Below, one piece after another: positions 8,740-17,230 of a stretch of 44,622 bases of DNA. The DNA lies in contig JAMPFV010000017.1 of the NCBI GenBank assembly GCA_023664265.1, forward strand, positions 1 through 44,622, written 5' to 3'. The DNA comes from Roseburia sp. (lineage in GTDB: Bacteria > Bacillota > Clostridia > Lachnospirales > Lachnospiraceae). A program made the translations under genes and the position numbers. The notes beneath the pieces were generated by a model. That model worked only from the letters and a program-made list of their open reading frames with translations, did not search any database and was not told the DNA's origin. How positions within the stretch are numbered: the stretch's first letter is position 1; every line of letters starts with the position of its first letter.

Positions 8740-9050
8740 ACGGATAAGCTTTCCTATCCGCGGTACCACCCGCATTGACAAGACAATCCGCCCAAAGCGG
8801 CCGTCCTATCCACTCTTACATTTAACGCATGTGTACGTATTACCCTAATCACCGATTCGCAACGACGCATCCGCTTTCAGATAATCTGCTCCGGAGTGTT
8901 CCCTTTATCAGCTCCAACGGACGGCGCTCTCAGTCGGTGACGCCGTTTTCCTGTCGCTTTCCCTGACAAGAGTCTCCTTCATCGCATTTCCATAAACCAT
9001 TTCAATTCCAAAAATCTTTGATTCCGTTGACTAAGTTCATAATCGTTTAT
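8740..9050 (-). promoter_or_regulatory. T-box riboswitch leader of the aspS-gatCAB operon, specifier GAAC
   Basis: The minus strand at 8758-8771 reads GGGTGGTACCGCGG, the conserved T-box sequence that pairs with the acceptor end of uncharged tRNA and forms the antiterminator. Upstream, Stem I can be traced: GGAG of GATGAAGGAGAC (about 8970-8980) pairs with CTCC just after the specifier region, and the apical arm has ACGGCG/CGCCGT. Immediately before CTCC the sequence is GGGAACA, so the specifier is AAC (8898-8900, Asn), overlapping GAA (8899-8901, Glu). Uncharged tRNA should relieve termination and raise aspS-gatCAB expression. The 5' end of the leader is approximate; no good promoter was identified. 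Confidence 0.9.
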
Positions 9051-9105
9051 TATGGTAGCACACCCTCTTTAAAATTTCAAGAAATTTTTAAAATTTTCTA
9101 TCGCT

Positions 9106-10653
9106 TTAAAAAACTTCATCGACCGCCAATCCCTCCGCAGTCAGCCGATAAACCTTGTCGCAGACCTCGCGGATATACTTTCTGTCGTGCGAGATGCTGA
9201 TGATCGCCCCCGGGAACGCCCGCAGCAGCCGTCGTATGACTGGTCCGGACAACGGTGAAAAATTGCGGGTCGGCTCATCCAGCAGCAACACGTTCGCACC
9301 CGACAGGCTCATCTTCAACAGCAGAAGCTTCGCCTTCTGTCCGCCCGACAGCTCCGCAACCGTGTGCTCCATCTCATCCGCGGTATACTTCAACGCGCCC
9401 AGATACGTTCGGATTCGCGTCAGCTCCTCCTTGTCCCCCGACTGCGCAAGAAACGCCGTCGGCGTCGCGCAGCGGTTCAACAGCTCCTCATAATTCTGCG
9501 GCATATATTCCGCGCGGATGTCCGTTCGGGACAAAAGCTCCTCGGCAAGCGCATGGAGCAGCGTTGTTTTTCCCGCGCCGTTGGCCCCGACAATGCAGAT
9601 TTTCTCAGCCCCCCGAAGCCGCAGCTCGATATTGCGGGCGAGGACTCTCGCCCCGTCGGGCGTACAAAGCGCCTCCATGGAAAGCTCAAGCACGCGCTTC
9701 CCCTCGGGTATTTTCGCCGTCTCATCTCCCAGCTTGAAGAAAATCGCGGACTCCTCCTCGGGTATTTCCGTCATCTCTTCGTCCTCGCGCTCGAAGCGGC
9801 GCTGCACGGATTTCATAAAATGCATCTTCTTTTTCAGCCGCTTTCCGACGCTCGGAGCCTGCCGTGAAACAGTATTCTGCGCAGTCTCCACACTCTGATA
9901 AATCCGATGAAGCTTTTCGTCCCGTATCTTTTTCTCACGCCTGTCGTTTGCCGCCTCCTGCGCCTGCCTCTCAAACTGCTCCTGCCGCTCCTGTCGATAC
10001 TGCCGGTACGGCTTATGCACCACGGTGTATCTGCTCCGCGTCTTTCGCCGGATCTGCTCTATATGAACGACCATATTGGCCGTCCGCTCTATCAGCGTCT
10101 CGTCATGCGAGATAAACAGCACGCTCCGCTTCCAGTCAAGTATCAGCCGCTCCAGCCATTCAAGCGTCTCAATGTCAATGTCATTGGACGGCTCGTCGAG
10201 CAGCAGGATGTCGGGCTGCGCAAACAGCAGCCGCAGCATCTGAACCTTTACCTTCTCCCCGCCCGACAGGCTTCCCATCCGCTGCTCTCCATAGAAAAAG
10301 TCGGGCGGCAGTCCAAACGCCCTCGCCATTCCGCCAAGCTCCTTGGGCGTCTGCTCCCAGAACAGCGCCTCCTGCGCAAAATACTCGTAAACGCTCTTCT
10401 CCCTGTCCGCGCGCGGCAGCTCCTGCGGCAGATAGCCGAGCCGTTCCCCTTGGGTAATCCGCTCCCCTGTCGCCTCGCAATAATCTTCAATCAGCTCAGG
10501 ACAATAAATCCATTGAAGCAGCGTGGATTTGCCGTCGCCCTCCTCGCCGATAATCACGGCCTTATCCCCGTCGTTCAGCACACAGTTGAAGTCCTCGAGA
10601 ATAACCCTGAAATCCTTTTTGTGCAAAATTGTCAAATTCTTAATCTGCAGCAT
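9106..10653 (-). CDS. ABC-F family ATPase (ribosome-associated type)
   Basis: Two ATP-binding cassettes on one chain with no membrane segments, 515 residues. Cassette 1: Walker A GEEGDGKST (36-44), signature LSGGEK (129-134), Walker B ending in LLDEP (Glu154). Cassette 2: Walker A GANGAGKTT (356-364), signature LSGGQK, and LLDEPTRNFSPLSGP. The charged interdomain linker (about 205-300, rich in Arg, Glu and Gln) corresponds to the tRNA-interacting arm of ABC-F proteins, which act at the ribosomal E site as translation factors or antibiotic-protection proteins. I cannot place it in a resistance subgroup. The leader resembles attenuators known for some antibiotic-induced ABC-F genes. Confidence 0.88.
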   Translation of the reverse strand: MLQIKNLTILHKKDFRVILEDFNCVLNDGDKAVIIGEEGDGKSTLLQWIYCPELIEDYCEATGERITQGERLGYLPQELPRADREKSVYEYFAQEALFWEQTPKELGGMARAFGLPPDFFYGEQRMGSLSGGEKVKVQMLRLLFAQPDILLLDEPSNDIDIETLEWLERLILDWKRSVLFISHDETLIERTANMVVHIEQIRRKTRSRYTVVHKPYRQYRQERQEQFERQAQEAANDRREKKIRDEKLHRIYQSVETAQNTVSRQAPSVGKRLKKKMHFMKSVQRRFEREDEEMTEIPEEESAIFFKLGDETAKIPEGKRVLELSMEALCTPDGARVLARNIELRLRGAEKICIVGANGAGKTTLLHALAEELLSRTDIRAEYMPQNYEELLNRCATPTAFLAQSGDKEELTRIRTYLGALKYTADEMEHTVAELSGGQKAKLLLLKMSLSGANVLLLDEPTRNFSPLSGPVIRRLLRAFPGAIISISHDRKYIREVCDKVYRLTAEGLAVDEVF

Positions 10654-10880
10654 ACAGACCCCTCCTGTCTTGAGCGGGCTTTAAAATCATCGCTCGGCAG
10701 CGCGATATAATATTTCACGTTGCCTCATTACTCGCGGGAATAAAAACAAAAAGCCCGCTTTCGTACCCGAAAACAGACTCACGCAAAAAAATCCTCTATA
10801 TGCTCTGACAGCTCTGCAAGGAAAACGCGGGATAATCTGATTCGGTGTACGCAAACAATGTCCTGCCTTGGCAGAACCCA
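10654..10880 (-). promoter_or_regulatory. Attenuator-like leader of the ABC-F gene; the rest of the 443-base gap is unassigned
   Basis: On the minus strand AGCGGGCTTT (complement of 10750-10759) is followed by a T-rich run (TTTGTTTTT) and, 67 bases later, by its exact partner AAAGCCCGCT (complement of 10673-10682), which ends just ahead of the AGGAGG ribosome site. A further CCCGCGTTTT near 10825-10835 and CCCGCG near 10735 compete for the same GCGGG. These mutually exclusive pairings are what a terminator/antiterminator or ribosome-site-masking switch would need. In 10881-11074 I see no gene or convincing promoter. Confidence 0.45.
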
Positions 10881-11074
10881 ACCCTACGGTATCTTCCTTC
10901 CGGATTTCCGTATGGTTCTCATTGCAACATCCAAGTCATATTATCTCTGATACATTTCTCCACCCTGCACAGCCGTGCCTTTCTTTTTATTAAAGAAAAA
11001 AGCTTATTGCTTCTCTTCTCTGTCATTGTACACTGAAAGGCGCAGATGCGCAAGGGGGAATTTGGATTAAGTGG

Positions 11075-11104
11075 CGGAAGACAGCGCCTTCCGTTTTCAA
11101 TTTT
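11075..11104 (+). terminator. Plus-strand terminator-like hairpin at the 3' end of the HD/Hsp90-like gene
   Basis: CGGAAG (11075-11080) and CTTCCG (11088-11093) form a stem followed by TTTTCAATTTTT on the plus strand. No plus-strand gene precedes it, so it either marks an antisense transcript or serves weakly as the end of the minus-strand operon, where it lacks a T-run. Confidence 0.35.
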
Positions 11105-14100
11105 TCCAATTTTCTGCCACTGCCTCATAGAAATATGCCAGAAACTGCTCGTACTCCTCTCGCACTGCCTTTTCCTGCTCTGCCTTATCCTCACAATCGT
11201 CAAACCGCTTCTTCATAATATAGGAAACGCACTTCCTCATCTGTCCGCTCTGCATTACCGCGTCCTTCAGCTCCTCCGACAGCTCCGTTCTCCCATCCGC
11301 AAGGTCTTTCGCAAGCACATCCGTCGATTCTTTGTCGAACGGGGACAGAATATACCACTTAATGCAGTAATCCAACTCCCGTTCCATATTCCGTCCTTTG
11401 CGGAAAGTGTGCGGAAAGCATGGTACTGCCAGATTCCGGTAACGGATATCAGGTTTAAAGACCTTTCCCTTTAAAGACGCAAGCTCCGGCTTCCTTTTCT
11501 TCTCGGGCGGCATAATTACGGACAGATAGTCATGCAGACAGGCTCCCTTATTCATTTCGATAAACCGCGGCTTCCCGTCAAACGCTTGGAGCCGCAGATA
11601 ATAGTGCAGCCCGTTTCCCTCCTGACGAAGCATTTCTATGTTTATCATCCTGTGCGGAAGCCTGCTTATATTATCCATGACGGTTACCTGCAGCACCTCC
11701 GTTCCAATCCCGTCTTTTTCCAAAGCTTCAAACTGCGGCGTATCAATGTGAAGCTTTTCTCCACCCCTCTCCTCTATTCTCCGAAATGCTCCAGGCAGCA
11801 CCTCCCCCGTCTGAAATATCCTGTTCACATTCCATAATTCGGAAATCCTGATTCCTTCTCCTTTCAGTCTGATCTCCCATGACGGGCTCATCCCCCAGCA
11901 CAGTTTAATAAACCTGTCAAAATCCTCGGCGGAGACATTCCGATAAAATGTCAGAATCAGTGAGATCAAAATATCCGGCTTATTCCCATAACGATTTTCA
12001 AGACTTTTTATGCCTCTTTCAGCCTCCTCACAGAGCCGGCGGCACCAACGCCTTACGATTTCCTCCCGAACTGCCAGAAGCTCGTCCTCGTCAACCGCGC
12101 CCTCTCTCAGCCGGTCCCTGTCAATATTCATGTAATCCATCGGCCTGTCATCCAAAATCAATACCTCCAGCTTCAGGAAGCCGGCATGCAAATGTCCTGA
12201 GGGGTCCTGCTTCGCATAAATCGCCTCCGTGTTGGAAATCTTATTGAACTTATAGCTGATCTCATACAGATTCCGAACCTTCTGCGGCAGAACCATCTGT
12301 ACTTTCCCTTCTGCCTTCTCCCGTATACAGGGCCGCAGCGTCAGCCTGTAGCATCTGCAGGTCTCTTTATCCCAGAGAAATGCTTTATCGTCTGCGAAAA
12401 TGTACTCCAAAGCATGTGACTGCTTCGCCTCCTTTTTCCTGACCGCGGCAAGGCTCAAAAGATTTTCGCCAAAGGCTCCCTGATTATCCCCCGGCCCCTT
12501 GGGAAAGATATAGCTCTTCCGCAGACAGTTTCTCCCCCTTTCACCGCCATCCTTATCGGAGGCTCTCTTCCTTCCGTCCTTCTCAATGATTATGGCATCA
12601 AAGCATATATTGAAATAATCATACTCCGCTTCCCTGATTTTATTCTTACAAACCTGCGAAATTTCTTCGAAAATCATATGCAGCTCTTCGCCTGAGTCAA
12701 ATTCCGGATCATAGTACATATATCCGTTCCCGCTTTTGGTGTCGAAAAACTTGCGCGGATCTATCACAACCTTGACATTCGTCCCCGGTATCGCATTGTC
12801 ATAATACAGCGCGTCGCCGTATTCTGAAACAATCCTCGTCTCAATCTTCCCCTGATTCCTGCCATAAGAATAAAGTGAAATCTGCCGCTCCGGCTGATTG
12901 TGCTGCCGCGTGTAAAATTCAATGCAATCCGTCAATTGAAACACGGACTGCAGTCCGATGCCGAAAACGCCCGACGGCTGCAGCCATACCGGCATCCCGT
13001 CCATCAGCTTGCGAACCCGCACGTTCCTCTCCTTACTCGAACCGATATCCGCGATATATCCCACATCCCTTGTGCTGATGCCAATTCCCTTATCCTTTAC
13101 AACGATAATCACCTGCTCGCGCAGCCTATCCTCTATCACTTCTACGGTGATGTCATAATTCCCAAAAACCGACGCCTTTTCCCTGTCAAGCAGATCCAAC
13201 AGATCAAAACCGCCAAGCACCTTCTCTCTTGTCAGTCCGCAGGAGCTGTATCGGTTCTGTATCAGATCATTCCAGAGCTGAAGCAGGGATGCGTCAACCG
13301 CATTTTGAATCATTTCCCGTATTCCCACATATCGATCTTTATATATATTTGTTCCTTCCAGAAGCTTCATGACCCGCTCCTGCGACATCTTCATCTGGAG
13401 CGCCTTATTTTCCGCCATGTATTCGTTTCCGTCCACATAAATCCGCACCTCCGGCACAGCGGGCGGAAGCCCGAAATCCGGCTGCGCTATCTCCTTCCAA
13501 TTCAGCGCCATATTGCGGCATTCCCGCGCAAGCTGCTCTGTCCAGTCACTGACAATCCCCGCGACCTCAAAGCTTTCCCGCTGCGCCTTCTCTCTTTGAA
13601 ATTCTTCCTCCTGTCTGCTCTGTTTCTCATTGCACTCCGGCAGTATTGTGTAGCAGTGTGCCGTAATCTCTATTTTGTACGGCGTAATCAACAGATGGGA
13701 GACGGATTCATGTTTGCGGAAATGAAGAACCGAAAGCCTCGGTATGAAAGCTTCATTTTGTGCGATTGACCGCACAAACCACATCGGAAATCTTCCGTTA
13801 TCCAGATCCAACAAGTCCCCCAGGCGCAGCATCGCAGCCACAAAGCGCGGGTGATATTCATCCCCTATCATGCCATCGGCGCGATACGACAACTTCATCA
13901 GATCCGTCAGCGACTGCCCATGACACATACAGATTTCCACAATTCCCTCCGCGCCATAGATAAAGCGCTTTTTGAGATGTCCCTGAAAAAGGCCGTCATA
14001 ATCGCTTTTAATATCTATCACACCCTGCCAATGCATCGGGCGCAAATAGAGCTGAATCACCAACATAATCGAAAAATAAAGATCCCTCAACGAAATATCC

Positions 14101-14546
14101 GCCTTTTTCTCATTAAGATACCGAAAAAGATTGTGTATCGCCCACTCATCCTCCGTCTCCATCGAACGTCTGTCCCTCTCTTTTTCCTCAACAAACTCCT
14201 TAAACCGGTCGCTGCCCAAAATATCATATATCTTATTGAAGGTCTGCGCCATCCCATAATCATGCGCATAAATACAGGCCAGCAGCATAAATGTATCGGT
14301 CGCGGACAGTCTGCGAATCCGTTCCTCTCCCAACAGCCTTTCCACGGACCGGATGACGGAGAGACTGTGGCTTTTATCATGCAGGCTGTAGCTGGCAAAA
14401 ACACCCGAGGAATGAATCAGCTGCTCCTCAATCTGCTTTTTTAACAACGCCCACAGACTGTACAGCTCTCTTACCTCCAAATGGCTCTGTGAAAGGTTCT
14501 CAAAATGTCGTTCCAAGGTCAGCGGCATATTATAGTCAGACATCAT
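11097..14546 (-). CDS. Large HD-domain plus Hsp90-like (GHKL) ATPase protein
   Basis: An 1149-residue soluble protein. Residues about 45-250 form an HD-type phosphohydrolase domain: His56/His60, the doublet His95-Asp96 (AHDYGM) and Asp244 (RLGDLLDLD) are placed as expected. Residues about 395-620 are an Hsp90/MutL-type ATP-binding fold: N-box REMIQNAVDAS (Glu411, Asn415, Asp418), DKGIGIS (Asp485, Gly487, Gly489) and the lid motif GVFGIGLQS (about 526-534). The remaining 500 residues match nothing I recognise and are not the Hsp90 middle and C-terminal domains. Its ATG overlaps the stop of the DUF4231 gene (ATGA), with AAGGAGG about ten bases upstream, so the two are translationally coupled. 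The family role is unknown; a sensor or regulator of the membrane partner is my inference. Confidence 0.8.
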   Translation of the reverse strand: MMSDYNMPLTLERHFENLSQSHLEVRELYSLWALLKKQIEEQLIHSSGVFASYSLHDKSHSLSVIRSVERLLGEERIRRLSATDTFMLLACIYAHDYGMAQTFNKIYDILGSDRFKEFVEEKERDRRSMETEDEWAIHNLFRYLNEKKADISLRDLYFSIMLVIQLYLRPMHWQGVIDIKSDYDGLFQGHLKKRFIYGAEGIVEICMCHGQSLTDLMKLSYRADGMIGDEYHPRFVAAMLRLGDLLDLDNGRFPMWFVRSIAQNEAFIPRLSVLHFRKHESVSHLLITPYKIEITAHCYTILPECNEKQSRQEEEFQREKAQRESFEVAGIVSDWTEQLARECRNMALNWKEIAQPDFGLPPAVPEVRIYVDGNEYMAENKALQMKMSQERVMKLLEGTNIYKDRYVGIREMIQNAVDASLLQLWNDLIQNRYSSCGLTREKVLGGFDLLDLLDREKASVFGNYDITVEVIEDRLREQVIIVVKDKGIGISTRDVGYIADIGSSKERNVRVRKLMDGMPVWLQPSGVFGIGLQSVFQLTDCIEFYTRQHNQPERQISLYSYGRNQGKIETRIVSEYGDALYYDNAIPGTNVKVVIDPRKFFDTKSGNGYMYYDPEFDSGEELHMIFEEISQVCKNKIREAEYDYFNICFDAIIIEKDGRKRASDKDGGERGRNCLRKSYIFPKGPGDNQGAFGENLLSLAAVRKKEAKQSHALEYIFADDKAFLWDKETCRCYRLTLRPCIREKAEGKVQMVLPQKVRNLYEISYKFNKISNTEAIYAKQDPSGHLHAGFLKLEVLILDDRPMDYMNIDRDRLREGAVDEDELLAVREEIVRRWCRRLCEEAERGIKSLENRYGNKPDILISLILTFYRNVSAEDFDRFIKLCWGMSPSWEIRLKGEGIRISELWNVNRIFQTGEVLPGAFRRIEERGGEKLHIDTPQFEALEKDGIGTEVLQVTVMDNISRLPHRMINIEMLRQEGNGLHYYLRLQAFDGKPRFIEMNKGACLHDYLSVIMPPEKKRKPELASLKGKVFKPDIRYRNLAVPCFPHTFRKGRNMERELDYCIKWYILSPFDKESTDVLAKDLADGRTELSEELKDAVMQSGQMRKCVSYIMKKRFDDCEDKAEQEKAVREEYEQFLAYFYEAVAENWKN

Positions 14547-15076
14547 TTTCCGCATTCCTCCTTCCCCTGCTTTTCCGTTTTGCCTTCTGTCTTGTCCGCC
14601 TGAACCATCCGGCTCCAATCAGAAGCTTCGTTTCCTATGATATTTTCTATATTGGGAACAAATATCCTGAAGTTCTCCTCGTCATCTCTGCCGGCATACC
14701 CGCCCGTTTTCGTCACATACTGACGCTCCTCGCGCATCAAGTCATTCCCTACTCTCCGGTACAGTATCCATCTGTCTTTCATTCCGAACAGCTCCATAAG
14801 CGATTCCAGTAAAATGCACAGTGAGGAGGCCCCTGCCACCAACCATGGAAGCGCTATGACCTGTGGCAGTGTCTGGCTCACGGGAATGATTGCCAATACC
14901 ACGACTTTAATTACGCTCAGACACAGATACCACGTCTTATAATGTCCCGCTCGCGCATAGTAATATCGGATGTAATTATGCACGACCTCTAAATATTCCT
15001 CTCTCTTTTCCCCTGCCGCACACATACTGTCCATATAATACAAATCCGCCGACTGAAGCTTCTTTTTTTGTCCCAT
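14543..15076 (-). CDS. DUF4231/SLATT-type two-helix membrane protein
   Basis: A 177-residue protein with two adjacent transmembrane helices (about 49-67 and 74-93) followed by an amphipathic cytoplasmic region. The pattern YYxxxAxxYKxxY before helix 1, an IPV start of the short loop, the WILYRR segment (103-108), LMREERQYVTKTGGYAG and the terminal E-x3-W (Glu150, Trp154) match the DUF4231 family, a relative of SLATT domains, which are proposed pore-forming effectors in bacterial conflict systems. Here it is paired with a large HD/Hsp90-like protein in a two-gene operon. Ribosome site AGAGGGG. Membrane-effector function is inferred from family, not seen directly. Confidence 0.82.
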   Translation of the reverse strand: MGQKKKLQSADLYYMDSMCAAGEKREEYLEVVHNYIRYYYARAGHYKTWYLCLSVIKVVVLAIIPVSQTLPQVIALPWLVAGASSLCILLESLMELFGMKDRWILYRRVGNDLMREERQYVTKTGGYAGRDDEENFRIFVPNIENIIGNEASDWSRMVQADKTEGKTEKQGKEECGK

Positions 15077-15120
15077 CTTATCCCCTCTTGTTTTCCTCTT
15101 CCGGCAATCTCCCGAATCAA

Positions 15121-15216
15121 AACAGCCCCTCCGAATTATGACAACAGAAGAGGCTGTTACCGCTTTTATAAAATTGAGAACTCCTGACGACTGCGTATGT
15201 TTCCTCTTATGTTATA
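15121..15216 (-). promoter_or_regulatory. Putative -10 box and leader stem-loop ahead of the DUF4231 gene
   Basis: The minus strand has TATAAC (complement of 15211-15216) without a convincing -35 box. Further down, AACAGCC and GGCTGTT (complements of 15152-15158 and 15121-15127) form a 7-base stem followed by TTGATT, 45 bases before the start codon. It could terminate the VWA transcript arriving from upstream or act as an attenuator for the membrane-effector operon. Confidence 0.4.
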
Positions 15217-15275
15217 CTACAATCGTAACACATCTTGCTTTTCTTATCAACACTGTTTTGGGAAAATAATCCTTT

Positions 15276-17018
15276 TTATTCCGCCGTCCTCTGCAGCTTC
15301 TTCACAAGATATTGGAACTCGTCCTTGTACTCGTCCGCCTCGGTATCGACCTTCCCCAGAAGCGCCCGCACATTCTCAAAGGAGGCATCCTTCTTGTACG
15401 CGCTGTCGCGCACAAGCAGCCCGAACTCTGCGACAGCCGCCGCAAAGTAAAAGTCCTCCGAAGGGGCTTTCGTATAGGCCGCCTCCGTGACGGGATACGC
15501 ACACAGCTTACTCTCCTCCCCATCCGGCTCCTTGTAGCGGATTTTCAGATTCAGCCATTCGCCGTTCTTCACACCCGCGGAAGCATTCTGCTGATACTTC
15601 AGGTCCGCCTGCGCGACTTCCTGCGCGGAATCGACGGGGATAATCTCGTACAGCGCCGTCACGGTATGGCCCGCGCCGATTTCGCCCGCGTCCTTTTTGT
15701 CATCGTCAAATTCCTCCGCCGTAAGCGCGCGGTTCTCATACCCCAGAAGCCGATAGCCCTTTACATACGCGGGATTAAATTCGACCTGAAGCTTTACGTC
15801 CTTCGCCACTGTCACGAGCGTCGCGCCCATCTCCTCCACCAGCACCTTCTTCGCCTCGCTCAGGGAATCAATGTACGCATAATTCCCGTTGCCATAGTCG
15901 GCCAGCGTCTCCATCTTGTTGTCCTTGATGTTTCCCATGCCAAAGCCCAGCACCGTCAGAAATACGCCCGACTCCTTCTTCCGCGTCACCAGCTCCTTCA
16001 GCGCGCTCTCGCTGCTTGCACCCACATTCAAATCGCCGTCCGTGGCAAGGATAATGCGGTTGTTGCCGCCCTCGATAAAATGCTTTTCCGCCAGCGCGTA
16101 CGCTGTCTGAATGCCCGCGGAGCCGTTGGTCGCGCCGCCTGCCATCAGTGCGTCCAAGGCCGCTGTAATCTTTTCCTTTTCATCTCCGCGCGCGCCGTCC
16201 AGCGCCACACTGTCGCCGCTCGCGTAAGTGACGATGGATACGCGGTCCTTCTCCGTGAGCTTCTCGGTGAGCATCCCGAACGAGCGCTGAAGCAGCGGCA
16301 GCTTGTTGTCATCCGCCATCGAGCCGGAGACGTCCAGCAGGAATACCAGATTGGAGGCGGGCGCCTCGCTAAAGTCGATTTCCTGCGTTTTCAGCCCGAT
16401 CTGCAGGAGCTTTGCGTCCCGATTCCACGGACAGTCGCTCATCACGGTTGTCACGCCGAACGGCTCCGCTCCCTGCGGCAGCTTATAATCATAGGAAAAA
16501 TAATTCAAAAGCTCCTCAATCCGCACGACGCCCTCGGGAATATCCTCCAAGGCGTACCCTGTCTCAATCATCCGCCTGAGATTGCTGTATGCCGCCGTAT
16601 CCACATCCGCGGAAAAGGTGGACAGCGGCGCAGCCGCCACCGACTGAAAGCCGCTCTCACTGATTGCGCTGTACTCCTCCGCGTTCATGCCGACTGTGCT
16701 CTCGACGGGCATCTCCCACGCCGTATCACAGGCCGCCATCGAAGCCGAAGCGTTCTCGATTTCTCCGGTCGTCACAATGGAAGCGTCCGGCGCCTCCTTC
16801 ATTTCCTCGGCAGTCGCAGCCGTGTCATAGCTGCGCTCCATCGAGTCAGAAAGCTGTGTCTGCACCTCAAGGACCGCTCCGCCGTCCGCAGGGCTGTGCC
16901 CCGACACCGCATCGTATTTCGCCCCCGAGGCAGTCTCCCCGCCGCAGCCATAAAGTGACATCACTGTCACAACCGTTCCCATTATAAGCGCCATAATCCG
17001 TTTCTTTTTCATAACCAT
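15276..17018 (-). CDS. Von Willebrand factor A domain lipoprotein, YfbK-like
   Basis: A 580-residue exported lipoprotein: signal peptide of 24 residues with lipobox SLYGC (Cys25). It has an N-terminal vWF-associated region (about 120-205, FSADVDTAAYSNLRRM), a VWA domain with an intact MIDAS metal site (DVSGSM: Asp219, Ser221, Ser223), and a C-terminal DUF3520-type domain (about 395-575). This is the YfbK domain order. The start at 17018 has AAAGGG upstream; longer readings extend into a repeat array. In other Clostridia such genes tend to sit with sigma/anti-sigma genes like those at 18501-19917 (from memory). It may sense or remodel the envelope; no enzymatic activity is implied. Confidence 0.88.
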   Translation of the reverse strand: MVMKKKRIMALIMGTVVTVMSLYGCGGETASGAKYDAVSGHSPADGGAVLEVQTQLSDSMERSYDTAATAEEMKEAPDASIVTTGEIENASASMAACDTAWEMPVESTVGMNAEEYSAISESGFQSVAAAPLSTFSADVDTAAYSNLRRMIETGYALEDIPEGVVRIEELLNYFSYDYKLPQGAEPFGVTTVMSDCPWNRDAKLLQIGLKTQEIDFSEAPASNLVFLLDVSGSMADDNKLPLLQRSFGMLTEKLTEKDRVSIVTYASGDSVALDGARGDEKEKITAALDALMAGGATNGSAGIQTAYALAEKHFIEGGNNRIILATDGDLNVGASSESALKELVTRKKESGVFLTVLGFGMGNIKDNKMETLADYGNGNYAYIDSLSEAKKVLVEEMGATLVTVAKDVKLQVEFNPAYVKGYRLLGYENRALTAEEFDDDKKDAGEIGAGHTVTALYEIIPVDSAQEVAQADLKYQQNASAGVKNGEWLNLKIRYKEPDGEESKLCAYPVTEAAYTKAPSEDFYFAAAVAEFGLLVRDSAYKKDASFENVRALLGKVDTEADEYKDEFQYLVKKLQRTAE

Positions 17019-17062
17019 CCCATCCCTTTCTCTGTGTTTTTCATATGAATCTTTCGCCATGT

Positions 17063-17136
17063 GAATCCTTCACATTGTGAAGGATTCGCATTGTGATGTT
17101 TTTACATTGTGACGTTTTCACATTGTAATGCTCTTC
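17063..17136 (-). repeat. Four 16-base direct repeats and a 25-base palindrome upstream of the VWA gene
   Basis: CATTGTGA begins at 17073, 17089 and 17105 and the variant CATTGTAA at 17121, a strict 16-base period. The first copy is the heart of a palindrome at 17063-17087 with perfect 12-base arms (GAATCCTTCACA and its complement) around one base. It lies 45 bases before the VWA start, so it belongs to the promoter or 5' leader. Direct spacing suggests cooperative binding of a regulator; no matching regulator is identified. Confidence 0.75.
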
Positions 17137-17230
17137 ATTTGATATACGGATGACCTCCCTCTTTTTTATGGTGCTTTTTGGAATCGAAATACCAAGAGGG
17201 ATTATTTCGCTCCCTTTTCGGAATTGCGTC

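Noticed and set aside
6941..8848. 635-codon open frame on the plus strand opposite aspS
   Set aside because: It is the antisense shadow of a GC-rich, strongly conserved gene; it is full of Arg, His and Leu, has no ribosome site and runs across the T-box terminator.
10687..10881. 64-codon minus-strand frame in the ABC-F leader, considered as a leader peptide
   Set aside because: It begins with TTG without a close ribosome site and runs through the inverted repeats; a shorter leader peptide cannot be ruled out but none stands out.
10919..11203. 94-codon minus-strand frame overlapping the 3' end of the HD/Hsp90-like gene
   Set aside because: It overlaps a well-supported gene in another frame and has no family resemblance or ribosome site.
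15312..16958. 548-codon plus-strand frame opposite the VWA gene
   Set aside because: Antisense shadow with Arg/His/Leu-rich composition and no family resemblance; the minus-strand VWA protein explains the region.
17073..17136. Periodic repeats considered as a CRISPR array
   Set aside because: The period is 16 bases with an 8-base core, there are no 30-base spacers and no cas genes; a regulator-binding array fits better.
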